NCBI GenBank assembly: GCA_012862575.1
Contig: BLSF01000027.1
Location: 1 to 64,000 of the forward strand
Direction: 5' to 3'
Source: Parietichytrium sp. I65-24A
Taxonomy: Eukaryota; Sar; Bigyra; Thraustochytrida; Thraustochytriidae
Length of the DNA: 64,000 nucleotides
The notes under the pieces are model-generated. The model ran no database searches and had not been told where the DNA came from. It saw only the letters and a program-made list of their open reading frames with translations. A program made the position numbers and the translations under genes. The first letter of the stretch is position 1. Each line of letters starts with the position of its first letter. Positions 29,001 to 39,409 of the stretch are shown here, in pieces.

Positions 29001-31752
29001 TTAAGAGCCGCACATCAGGCACTCCTCCTCCTCTTGCTGAGCAGGTGGTGGCGCCGCAGCTTGTTGCCTAGAGCGCTGAAGTGCATCTTGATCTACGGTG
29101 AACTGAATCGCATTTGCCTTTGGGCGGGTGCGAAGGTAGTACTGGCCAGTCTTCAAACCCAATTTCCACTATAAAGTGTACCCACACATCGAGACAAGAC
29201 GAGAGCAGAGGTTGCAAATCGCACAAACAAACGAAAACAAGTCAGCATAAAAGCCGAACGCAGGATTTCAAAAGAGAAACAGGGACTTACCGAGTAGAAG
29301 AACATTGAGGTGAGTTTGCCCACGTCTGGGTCAGCCAGATGGATGTTCAATGATTGGGACTGGTCAATGAATGCTCCGCGGTCAGCGGCCATATCGATGA
29401 TGACTCTCTGCTTGATTTCCCAGACAGTCTTGTAGAGATTTTTCAGATCCTCTGGGATCTCATTGACGTGCTGAACGGAACCTCTGTCCGCGATGATCTG
29501 GTTGCGAATGTCCGCGTTCCACAGGCCGCGGTCCAGCAAATCATATAGAAGGTGCTTGTTCACCACGGTAAACTCCCCAGCCAGGACGCGGCGGGAGTAG
29601 ATGTTGGAAGTGTATGGCTCAAAGCACTCGTTGTTGCCGAGAATCTGTGAGGTCGAAGCAGTTGGCATTGGGGCAACCAAGAGAGAGTTACGCACACCGT
29701 ACTGCATCACATCTTGTCGAAGACTTTCCCAGTCCAGACCGAGCTCTGGATTTGGCTTCTGGTCCCAGAGATCGAACTGGAATTTGCCTTCGCTCATGGG
29801 GGAGCCACGGAAGGTTTCATACGGTCCGAGCTCCTTCGCAAGCTCCATAGAAGCAGTGCAAGCTCCCTGTAGTTCAACAAAACGTAAATGCACGTCAGCT
29901 TACTATCTCACACGGCCAACAATAATGTGAAAGGTGCTTCAAACGAAGAAACTTACAAAGTACAAAGCTTCAAAGATGTCGCGGTTCAATTTTCTTGCCT
30001 CCTGGCTGTCAAACGGCATGCGAAGCTCCATGAATGCGTCTGCGAGCCCCTGCACCCCAAGTCCGATTGGGCGGTGACGCATGTTGCTGCGCTTGGCCTC
30101 TGGGACCTGATGGGAGAAGAAGAACAGATCAAACGTTTCCTCCTGTCAGTGTCTAGTGTCATGATTACAAAAGCCTTTGCTTCAAGTAAAGCGCAGGCAA
30201 GGCTCAATGCGTAGGAGCCCAGTCGCAGAAAACTTACGGGGTAAAAGTTAACATCGATGACCTTGTTCAGGTTGCGAGTAATGATTTTCGTGACGCGAAT
30301 GAGTTCTTGAAAGTCGTACTCCCCGGTCTCACGCTTGACAAATTTGCGCAGGTTGATAGAGGCGAGGTTGCACACAGCCACTTCGTCTGGAGAGGTGTAC
30401 TGAATGATTTCAGTGCACAAGTTGGATGACTTGATCGTACCGAGATTCTTCTGGTTCGACTTTCGGTTGCAAGCATCCTTGAAGAGGATAAAGGGGGTGC
30501 CGGTCTCAATCTGAGAGTTGAGGATCTGATACCACAGCTCCTGTGCCCGCATGGTCTTGCGGCCCTTGCCCTCTTTCTCGTATCGCTCGTACAAGGCGTC
30601 GAACTCGTCTCCGTACACATCGGCCATGCCCTTTGCTTCGTTAGGGCAAAACAAAGTCCAATCTCCGTTGCTCTGCACGCGGCGCATGAAGAGGTCTGGG
30701 ATCCACAAGGCGTAGAAGAGGTCGCGTCCACGGTTCTCCTCCTTGCCGTGGTTCTTCTTCATCTCCAAAAACTGCTCGACATCGGCGTGCCATGGCTCGA
30801 GGTAGATGGCAAAAGACCCTTTGCGTTTGCCGCCTCCTTGGTCTACATACCTGGCAGTATCGTTGAAGACACGGAGCATAGGCACAATACCATTGGACTC
30901 GCCGTTGGTGCCGGCCACGTAGCTGTTGGACGCACGAATGTTGTGGATGCTCAATCCGATCCCGCCAGCGTATTTGGAAATGCAAGCGCAAGTCTTCAGG
31001 GTATCATAGATTCCGTCAATGCTGTCCTCCTTCATACACACCAAGAAGCAGCTGGACATTTGAGGGCGTGGAGTTCCAGAGTTGAAAAGGGTTGGGGTGG
31101 CGTGAGTAAAGAACTTTTGAGACATCATGTCGTATGTCTGAATCGCAGCATCGATGTCCTCCTTGTGGATTCCGATGGACACGCGCATGAGCATTTGCTG
31201 CGGTCTCTCGGCGATTTTACCATTGATCTTGAGCAAGTACGACCTCTCAAGAGTCTTGAAGCCGAAGAAATCGTACTCAAAGTCGCGCTCGTAACAGATC
31301 GCGGAATTGAGGCGGTCAGCGTTTGCCATCACAATGTCATACACATCTTCAGCGATGAGAGGAGCCTTCTCCCCGTTGCGTGGGTGGATGTGGTGGCGGA
31401 GCTTGCTGATGGTCTCCGAGAAAGATTCGGATGTGCTCTTGTGAAGGTTGCTCACCGAGATGCGAGCAGCAAGGATGCTAAAGTCTGGATGCTGGGTCGA
31501 CGCGTACGCCGCGGTCTCTGCGGCTAGCTCGTCTAGCTCCTTGGTGGTGACACCGGAGTAGACGCCTTGAATGACCTTTTGTGCCACTTTCACTGGGTCG
31601 CAGTACTTCTTGTTCAGTCCGTAGCAAAGCTTGGCGATGCGGGAGGTAATCTTGTCAAACTTGACCTCCTCCTGCTTGCCATTGCGCTTGAGCACGTACA
31701 TTGTGGCGCCATCGCTCGACGCCCCCGAGCCTTGAGCCTGCAATTCTGCCAT
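29001..31752 (-). CDS. RNR1: Ribonucleoside-diphosphate reductase large subunit (class I R1)
   Basis: Four exons read on the minus strand: 31752-30238, 30106-29957, 29866-29291 and 29168-29001. Introns are 131, 90 and 122 bp, all phase 0 with GTAAGT donors. The ATG at 31752 is used because the frame extends upstream only to GTG. The product has 802 residues, close to other eukaryotic R1 proteins. An ATP-cone follows a short leader ([21 protein letters not shown]). The barrel holds SSCFLVCMK with an active-site cysteine, and [10 protein letters not shown] with the Asn/Cys/Glu radical site. The C-terminal redox pair is in ECLMCGS at the very end. It reduces ribonucleoside diphosphates for DNA synthesis together with an R2 subunit, which is not in this window. 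The gene is head-to-head with a Ki-67-like gene, so the shared upstream region may carry cell-cycle control; that is inference. Confidence 0.96.
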
Positions 31753-31827
31753 GTTTTCCGACTCTGTTCCTGCCCGCCTTCTGCCTTCTGCCTCTTGCTC
31801 GATCGCTCGATCGATCGCTCTTTGCTT

Positions 31828-31839
31828 CACGCGCGCGTG
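31828..31839. promoter_or_regulatory. 12-bp CpG palindrome CACGCGCGCGTG
   Basis: Self-complementary 12-mer 76 bp upstream of the reductase start codon. It contains ACGCGC, similar to but not identical with the ACGCGT box of fungal G1/S genes. A regulatory role is a guess. Confidence 0.25.
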
Positions 31840-32987
31840 CACTTTCTATCTCCTGCGCCTTGGCTCCAGAGTTTGGGGACTGCTCTGTGCAACTCTGTGC
31901 AACCAGAGGGGTCGAGCACTTCCGCCGCCCTGTTACCTGTAATGGTAGGAAGTGTTAGGGGATTCTGACACGAGGACACCGATGCACTCTGTGCTGCTTG
32001 GCATGCATGGATAGGCTTCGCTAGCGGTGCCTACGGGCCAGGATTTGAAATTTTGAATTTTGAAAAATGCGAAGAACCGCAACCTAACCCAACACTTGAA
32101 CCCTAACCTATTTTCTCTATCTTGCTAGCAGTTTTTGGAAGTCTTACCAACTCTCGGCTCGAGTGATGGCATTCAGCTAAGAGGCTTCCACAGAGAACTC
32201 TACGGTGGAACAGCCGTTTTCTCCCTTTTTCGAATTTCAGGGCTTTCCGGGTTCGAATCATTTGATTCCGATTCACAGTCAAGTCACTAAAAATGATTCA
32301 TCCAAAAGATCGCGTGGGTTGGAGATAAAGCTTTCGGTGCTCGAGTAGTTCAATCCCGTGACATCGAAAAAACCAACTCATTTTGATTGCATTGACCAAT
32401 TTTCTCAAAAAAAACGAGCGACGACTGTTGGAGTGGATTTGGCCCTGAGGGATCCTGAGGGCGGTAGTACCTTTTGGAATGTCGATGCACTTTCTCATTC
32501 TTTCACCGTTTAACAAGGTGTGGGTTCCAGCCTGTTCCAGTCACGACAGTCACGGTTCAAGTTCAAGCCGGGTTTCATCTCCTTGAAATTTAACAACGAC
32601 TACTTGTGATCTACTGAATGAGACTCAGAATCGGAGTACTCAGTACTGCACCAGTACTCACGGTGGGCACCGTGACTGCAGCAGGCAACAGAAAACAGAA
32701 GAAACAGAAGACGGGTTTGGAGAGAGATCGTGTGTGAATTGACTTATCACAGGAGCGGGTTGAAAAGAAAAGTCAATCAAGCAGTAGCTATTGCCATGTT
32801 ACTTTAACAAGCTGCATCCCTGCATAGATATTTCCTACATTTTCCTACGCCCCAACGAAAACTCTTAGCACTCCTTAAGCGCAGATGATTATCACAGTAA
32901 GTAGAGCAATCCTTGAAGGCAGTAAGAGGAGTAAGGTTCTTGGCGGGGACTCCATCTTCGACTACACAAAAGTCTAAAGTCTGCCAT

Positions 32988-32997
32988 GTACTAGTAC
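32988..32997. promoter_or_regulatory. Palindrome GTACTAGTAC upstream of the FHA/SAP gene
   Basis: Perfect 10-bp palindrome, 313 bp before the ATG at 33310. The same 10-mer recurs upstream of other genes at 43592 and 57080. Confidence 0.4.
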
Positions 32998-33309
32998 ACT
33001 ATATATCCAGTTGAGAAAGGTTCCTCAGATACTTGGCAGATTTGGAATGGAACCCATGTGCGGAACGCATTTTGAAGTGTCTTAGAGTGTGCCTGAGTGC
33101 TCCCAGGGTGAAAAACGGATACGGTTTGTGTGTTTTACAGTTACTGATTCCGAAGACAAGTTGCAACTTTTTCAATTTGAGAATGCACTGGCGCCCAACC
33201 ACCGCGCCAGAAAGCACAGGCAAACTCGAATCACGGAGACACAGCCAACAGCAAACAGCAAACTCGAAGCGAACGGAGCGAGCGATTGCGAACCAGGCCG
33301 AGGAAGGAA

Positions 33310-36300
33310 ATGGAGGACACTACAGGAGACTTGCGCTATGGGGACCTCGTGGTGGTCGGCAAGGACGGCGAGCCGGGGAAGAAGTTGCCATTTTACGGAA
33401 GGGCGCTTGTTGGACGGTGAGTTTGAAACGTTGTTGATTCGTACTTTGCAATAGATTTCGCGCTCGTGAGAGCACGGACACAGGAGCCCGGAACCAGTTG
33501 ATCTGACCACCGTGAATGTGGCCGTGAAACAGGGGTGACATGTGCGACATTCGCATCAATTTGCCGTACATTTCAAGAAAGCACGCCTTTCTTTCAATAG
33601 ACGAGAATGGCCGCGTCGTCGTAGAGAATCTCTGCAGGAGCGCAAACATGACGCTCTTGAACAAAGAGCCTCTGGATGGCAAAGAAGTGCTCGAAAATGG
33701 AGACATTATTACTATCGCGGACCGCCGGCTGCAGTGGGTCAGCTCTGATTATCTTTTGAGAGGCGACGAGGAGTGCATTTCGTACGAGAAAAAACAGAGA
33801 CGAAAGTCATCCAAACCTGAATCTGAGGATGACGTCCTTAGGGAGAACACTTCGATTTCGAACGTTTCCCAGGAAGAGGAACCCCTCGCGACCAAGAAAG
33901 GGGCGGACTTGTCCGCGAAGAAGGCCAAAAAAGGCCTACCAACACCGGTGCGGAAAGAGCTTCAGCTCACTGCCCAGGGGCGCGAAATGGCTGCTGCTCA
34001 ATCGCAGCCTCGCAAGGCGCTCCCGACTCCAGTTCGAAAGCAAATCGCAAGCAAAGACCGCACAACTTCAACTGCTGGTGTGCAGCCCCGGAAGGCTCTC
34101 CCAACTCCAGTTCGGAAGCAAATCGCAAGCAAAGATCGCTCATCGGCTTTGCCTGGTGCACAGTCTCGCAAAGCGCTCCCAACTCCGGTTCGGAAGGAGA
34201 TTGCGAGCAGCGCTGACGTTCGAAAGGGCAACGGAGCCACGGAGGCGTCCAAGCGCACGCTTCCAACTCCGTTGCGGAAAGCCATTCAAGGGGCACCGGC
34301 AAGTGCCCCGCGAGCTCTCCGGAACGCCGCCCCGTCAGGCAAAAAGCCCTTGCCAACCCCAATTCGCAACGACATCGAGGCCCGAAAGCGCGCCAGCAAG
34401 ACCCCAGATTCCAAGCCTCGTGCCGTGTCCTACAGCCAAGCCAACGAGAAGGACATGGAGGACGAAGGCTCTGTTGCAGAGAACGTTGCTCTTGCTGGGC
34501 TTCCAAAGTCCGCAAAGAAGTTTTTCCTCATGAAGAAGTTGAACGGAAACAACTCGAAGAAGAACCAAGGTGTACTGACCTCGCGACGAGAGGAGCTGCT
34601 TGCTGTTATCCGGCAGTTTGGGCTGGACCCTGCAAGGTATGCAGAGTGGCCAGACGCTGATCTTGAATGCCGCGTTCGTGATCTGTGCAGCGCAGACGAC
34701 CTTGTCGTAGCCGGCCAGTATGACGATGAAGAAGACGACGAAGAGCTTCTCGAGGAAGATGACAGGTCTTCCGCCAAGTTTAGCGAATCGCGCTCCATGA
34801 GCACGCCGCAGCGCTTCGGTTACCAAGGCTCTCATACAGTTTTCGATTCCCCAGGCAGTGCAGATGGCGAGGAGTACGCAAATTATCGCGTGCACTGGAA
34901 CTACTCTGATTACGAGAGAGATGATGAAATTGCAGACGACTGCAGCGATTCGACGGCATCATACGACAACTCCTCTCAGGTAGAAGAACTTGAGGGCGAG
35001 TCGGAGGACGATAGCGCTGACGAAGCGGTGTCTTCTTTGGCACAGCAGCTTCACAATACTGACGTCCTTGGCGACTCTTCGATGGCGAGTGCAAACTCCA
35101 TGGCCAAGAAACGCGAATCCCAGCTGTCTTCGGTCGATCTTGATGCAGCGCTTGAGAGCTTGACGATTAACGAACCAAGTGACAAAGATTGCCAGGATGA
35201 AGCCGAGGAACTCGAAGCCTCGGGCCTCGACCACAGCGAGGACGACGAAGCCGAGGAATCCGAAGCCTCGGGGCTGGATCACGAGGACGACAAGTCCATG
35301 GATTCTGATGATGCTGCAGAGGTATTCCAGGACAAGGAAGACGCACAGCCTGTGGCACTGTCGGGAGCAGGAGAGGATTCGGAAGAAGAAGAGCTGCTAG
35401 AAGACGACGAAGAGGTGGAAGACGAAGAACTGGCCTCGGATGGTCAAATGGAGACTCGCGACGTTGAGGAGGTCTCGCGAGTTGCAGAAGACGAGAGTGC
35501 TCTCCAGGACCTGAATAATGTCGACTCTTGCGAGGCACGCTCTGACCTCGAGGTTGAGGAGGCGAACTTCGACTCAGAGTGTCCTTCAGAGAACAAGGCT
35601 GACGAAGACGTCAGTTGCGAGGAATCTGACGCGGAGGAGCCTATAACTCCAGAAGAGACGGCCACTCTTGAAAAATCTGAAGAGGCCCCGGCTTGTGATG
35701 TGTCCGACAATGCGGAGGAAAGCAATGAAGTAGACAGCGTGGACGCCGATGTTCACGACGCAAAGGACCCTGTCGAGGAGAGTTGCAGCTCAGGTGATAA
35801 AGCTGACCAAGACTTCGATGAGTGCGAAATAGTAGCGGAGAAGGAGGAAGACGATGACAACAAACTTGGAGAAGGGTTCGAATCTCCGGTGGGCGTCAGG
35901 CAGTCCTCGCGACGGGCTTCTCTTGCAGCCTCCAAGATTCTGCAGAGCGCGCGAAAGACTCCAGCAAGAGCTGCTGCAACTCCTGCAGCAAAAACTCCAG
36001 CGCGAGCGATGCAAACTCCGGCAAAGACTCCATCGCGTGCCAAGACTCCTGGAAAAAACAAGCCTCTGGCGATCCAGGATTTGAGCGCGTGCGGCGACGA
36101 CGAGGTTGCTCTCGAAGAGTACTTCTCCTCATTCACGATTCCAATCCTCAAGGATCTGCTGAAAACGCTTTCTCTTGATGCTAAGGGCAAAAAAGCAAAC
36201 CTTGTGGATACTCTTGTGGACGGGTATCTGAACACTCCTGCAGATGACCGCATCAAGCTCTTCTCGATAGAAGGAGGCGAAGCTGCAGAGAACAACCAAG

Positions 36301-36758
36301 AACAAGACGGGAAGATGCATGCTTCGAGCGCTGAGACGCCTGCCTCGAAACGAAGCTCCCTTTCAGCTAAAGAGGGGTCTAAGAACATCTTGATTCCTGA
36401 CTTAATGAAAGTCGCAGAACTTCGGAGCGCACTTGCGGAGTACGGGCTTGATGCCAAAGGTCGCAAGGCTGAGCTAATTACCATGCTTCAAAACGCAGTT
36501 ATTGAGGAGGAGCAAGCCTTCGAAGACCGGTCAAGCGAAGGCGAGCTCTTTGTGAAGGATAATCACGAGCACCTCTGGAAGCCAGTCACAAAAGAAATTA
36601 ATGGCGTTCGCTGCGACGCAGTTGTCGTAGGCTTTCTTCCCGCAACCGAAGATGATCCATATGAACTTTTCAGAATTCGGTTCTTGGACGGAGATGTTGA
36701 AGACCTCGAAGTTGATGAGCTTGCTGCAGCGATTCAGCTTTACCATGAAATGCATTAA
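33310..36758 (+). CDS. Ki-67-like FHA protein with CDK-site repeats, SAP pair and Tudor-like end
   Basis: Two exons, 33310-33416 and 33533-36758; the 116-bp intron has a GTGAGT donor and splicing joins GRALVG to RGDMCDIRINLP. The protein has 1110 residues. Residues 11 to about 110 are an FHA domain with phosphothreonine-binding residues in GRGDMCDIR (35-43) and ISRKH (49-53). Its sequence, including NGDIITIADRRLQW, is close to the Ki-67 FHA. Six basic repeats with core LPTPxR start at 171, 199, 225, 251, 279 and 309; five are full CDK sites (TPxRK). A long acidic region follows (about 434-812), then a TP/Lys/Arg-rich block (842-879). SAP-type DNA-binding motifs lie near 890-930 and 992-1025. 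The C-terminus (1039-1109) is small, aromatic and acidic, like Tudor or Agenet folds. Probable chromatin or mitotic-chromosome protein. Ki-67 orthology is inferred. Confidence 0.85.
33930..34380 (+). repeat. Six-copy coding repeat (LPTPxR unit)
   Basis: Six units spaced 26-30 codons apart. The second and third are nearly identical at the DNA level (KALPTPVRKQIASKDR in both), indicating recent duplication; the first and last are diverged. Confidence 0.9.
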
Positions 36759-37176
36759 CACGGTACAACTGATGAGAGCACTTACATCTGCAATTTGCTC
36801 TCAGCGATGAGCACTGGAGAGAGCGTTTTCAATGCTGGCTCGAGCTTTCGGTTGACCATTTGTTACAGTACGTCCGCTCTCCATTTGTCTTACTCAATTT
36901 TTTTCTTTTCTTTTTTTTAAACTGTTAAATTTTAAAACGAGATTACAAGTCTTAAAAAAAGGAGAAGTAAGAGGACCGAAAGGCTTGAAAAGTTGTGTGT
37001 TTGCAACGAGACCAAGCTTGGTTGTTCTCGACGTCAAATTCAAGAGCTGCACCGCTGTAGGCCTATTGCCTTTCACAACCGCAATGTAGAGCAGAACTTG
37101 TTTGGGAATTGCGGCATGCCAGGGAAAGGGATTTATTCCATCTATCCACATCCAGACCAAACTATCACACGGTGTA
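36759..37176. other. Convergent 3' intergenic region
   Basis: Between the stop codons of the FHA/SAP gene (+) and the glycosyltransferase (-). A T-rich tract lies at 36897-36918. No gene is seen. Confidence 0.5.
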
Positions 37177-38550
37177 TCATGTTTCGATGATCGCGTTGAG
37201 GAAATAATGATTTCTCGAGTGTGCCTCGTGCAAAATGACCCTTTTGTCTATGTTGCCCTTCTTGTCCGGACAGTACTTCGCCTTGTAGGCAATAAGCGCT
37301 TTGTTGATTGCCGGAACTAAATGGTGCAGGATCTTGTAATGCTTTCGCAATTTGGGTAGGAATCCATCAATCATGGACTGCGGGAAGACTGGAGGCTCCA
37401 CCAGGATGGGCGACTTGCAGTCGCTGATCCAGAGCTGACCATCTCTTGCTTGCATCCAATACTTGCTGAAAGTGTAAGTGTACGGCGGAAGATCCACGGG
37501 TGCATACCGTTTCGAAAGAAATTCGTCAATATCATTCACACAGTACTGATCACCGCGATTCTCTAAAGTGTGGTATCTCTGGCAATAGTGGATAAAGACA
37601 TCTTCGTCGGTGATGTCTTGTTCCTCGGAAATCATGCAGGTCCGCATGAAAGACGCGTATATGAGATGAACCATTTTTAGCCGTATGGCAGTAATCATGT
37701 ACGCAAACATGTCGCTTTCGATTCCATTGTAGTACTCATACGTTGGCGGCATGGCTTCCATCCACAGAGGCAAAAAGGCGACCCAGTCAGACTTGAGCAT
37801 CAAGTATGGCGCACCAGCTTCGTGGTACTTGCGACTCTCTGCAGAGGTAATATGCGAATACACGTCTTTGCATTCCTCGCTGCTGTATTCCTTGAAGTAG
37901 GTTTGGCAAATCTCCTCCCCCCACGGCTTGAACCTGGTTCCTAGCGAGTAATATGCAGCCGCTGGCCTTTTTATGTCCACGCTGTTCACCACCGTCTCGG
38001 GAATTGGGCGCAGAAAGATAAAGTCGGGGTCCAAAACCACATAGATAGTCTCCTCATCGGTGTCCTCGCGTTTGAAAAAGTCAAGGAGCGCGTTGGGCCT
38101 GTTAAACTGCGCGTACACCTTGCCGTTGGGCAGCGTGTCTTTGCGCTCCACAAAGAACACATCGAACCTGTCCGTGCCCGACGTGAGAGAAGTGCGCTCC
38201 ATTATGCTCCTCTTCTCCGGGTCGTTCACGCATCCGCTCACCAGCCGAGTCAGTCTCCCGCGCTGCCCATGCCGCTCCCACGAGTAGTCCAACGCCAGCG
38301 ACTGCAGCAGCTGGGACTGCAGCGAAGAGGCGCCATCACATCCTACCGAGTACACCAAGTGAAGCTTGCGCGTCGGTTGTCGGAGCTGCCCCCGCTGCAT
38401 TTCGTCCATAGTTTCAAGCCCGCTCGGGCTCTGTGAGCCGCGCACTTTGCCTGGGAGGAGAGAAGCCGTTCTGAAGAAGAAGAAGAGCGCCGCAAAGTTC
38501 ACGGCAACCGCCAGAGCAAGCGCGCGCCCTTTGAACGTGAGTCGCCCCAT
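37177..38550 (-). CDS. Type II membrane glycosyltransferase, HPAT/SERGT-like
   Basis: The protein has 457 residues in one exon. A short basic N-terminus and one hydrophobic segment (about 10-28) give a type II Golgi topology. The luminal part starts with LHLVYSVGCDG (63-73) and TRLVSGC (101-107). The likely metal/nucleotide-sugar DxD-type motif is DPD at 174-176 in VVLDPDFIFLRPI. These features match the plant and algal family of hydroxyproline O-arabinosyltransferases and peptidyl-serine galactosyltransferases. Those enzymes add arabinose or galactose to secreted glycoproteins. Family placement is by motif memory; the donor sugar cannot be told. It is head-to-head with the Elp3 gene. The nucleotide-sugar transporter at 60071 could act in the same compartment. 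Confidence 0.75.
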   Translation of the reverse strand: MGRLTFKGRALALAVAVNFAALFFFFRTASLLPGKVRGSQSPSGLETMDEMQRGQLRQPTRKLHLVYSVGCDGASSLQSQLLQSLALDYSWERHGQRGRLTRLVSGCVNDPEKRSIMERTSLTSGTDRFDVFFVERKDTLPNGKVYAQFNRPNALLDFFKREDTDEETIYVVLDPDFIFLRPIPETVVNSVDIKRPAAAYYSLGTRFKPWGEEICQTYFKEYSSEECKDVYSHITSAESRKYHEAGAPYLMLKSDWVAFLPLWMEAMPPTYEYYNGIESDMFAYMITAIRLKMVHLIYASFMRTCMISEEQDITDEDVFIHYCQRYHTLENRGDQYCVNDIDEFLSKRYAPVDLPPYTYTFSKYWMQARDGQLWISDCKSPILVEPPVFPQSMIDGFLPKLRKHYKILHHLVPAINKALIAYKAKYCPDKKGNIDKRVILHEAHSRNHYFLNAIIET

Positions 38551-39409
38551 CCCCGCAAGCGCGCCTTTGTACCTAGAATATGCGTCCTCTTGTTCGTCGC
38601 GCCCTGCAACCTCCCAAGCTCGTAACCTACCAAGCTCGAAAGCTCGCAGGCCACGGTGCTGCCCTCGACCACAGTCACTTGTCGGTTGCTAGTGCGCGCA
38701 ACGCCCACGCATGCCGCTGCGTCCTTCCACTGCGCTCCCGCTCGTGACACAGTCGCTGGGCAGCGGCCGGCCAACAGGAAGCGTGTTCTGTCTGACTCTG
38801 CCACAATATGCCACAATGCACAAGCAAGGAGATCCTCGTACGAGTAGTCTGTTGTATTTATTAATTAAGAGGTCACTCGCTCACTCATTCTCTATCTCTC
38901 TCTCTCCTCTCTCTTTTGGCTGCTGCCAACCAAACCAAACCAAACCACACGAGAGACACTGAGAGACTGAGTGACTGAGTGAGTGTGGTCACGGTTGCGA
39001 GTGTGAGTGTGAGTGTAAGTGTGAGTGTGAGTGTGAGTGTAAGTGTGAGTGTGAGTGTGAGTGTGAGTGTGAGTGTGAGTGGCCAGAGAAACGAAGCCCC
39101 ACTCTCTCCTTCTCTCCCCCTCACCCGCCACCAGAGACAACAGAGACCACAGAGGCAACAGAGAACACAGAGACAACAGAAAGTAAGGAGAGCAGAGACG
39201 GCGCTCGCGGGAGGGCCAGGGAGGAACGCAGCGATACACAGCGATACACAGCGATTCACAGCGAGCGATAGCGCTGCGAGGGACAGTGGTTCGCAGGGAT
39301 ACGCTGCGGCATATAGGGCGGGAAATAACAGCAGCTCGAAAGGAGAGGGCGCTGGATACTGGGGACTGGGGACTGGGGACTGGGTGCCAGGAAACCGGGC
39401 AAGGCGGAG
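38551..39409. other. Divergent promoter region, glycosyltransferase and Elp3
   Basis: No gene is seen. It contains CAAAC/AACCA pentamers (about 38926-38948), a GTGTGA array (39001-39080), ACAGAGA-type repeats (about 39135-39180), GCGATACACA-type words (39230-39265) and a thrice-repeated GGGGACT word (39360-39381), all on the Elp3 side. Confidence 0.55.
39001..39080. repeat. Hexanucleotide repeat GTGTGA
   Basis: About thirteen 6-bp units in register, with two GTGTAA variants (near 39013 and 39037). It ends 329 bp before the Elp3 start codon. Confidence 0.9.

Larger units (their letters stand above)
31753..33309. other. Divergent promoter region, ribonucleotide reductase and FHA/SAP protein
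   Basis: About 1.55 kb without a gene. Near the reductase ATG are GATCG repeats (31801-31820) and a 12-bp palindrome CACGCGCGCGTG (31828-31839). Near the other gene is the palindrome GTACTAGTAC (32988-32997). Confidence 0.5.

Noticed and set aside
31753-31842. Longer start of ribonucleotide reductase at 31842
   Set aside because: It begins at GTG, and the extra 30 residues are Arg/Glu-rich translation of GATCG repeats. The ATG at 31752 fits the family.
32221-32300. GGTTCGAATC-like T-arm suggesting a tRNA gene
   Set aside because: The flanking bases do not pair into a T-stem, and no anticodon or acceptor arms are present.
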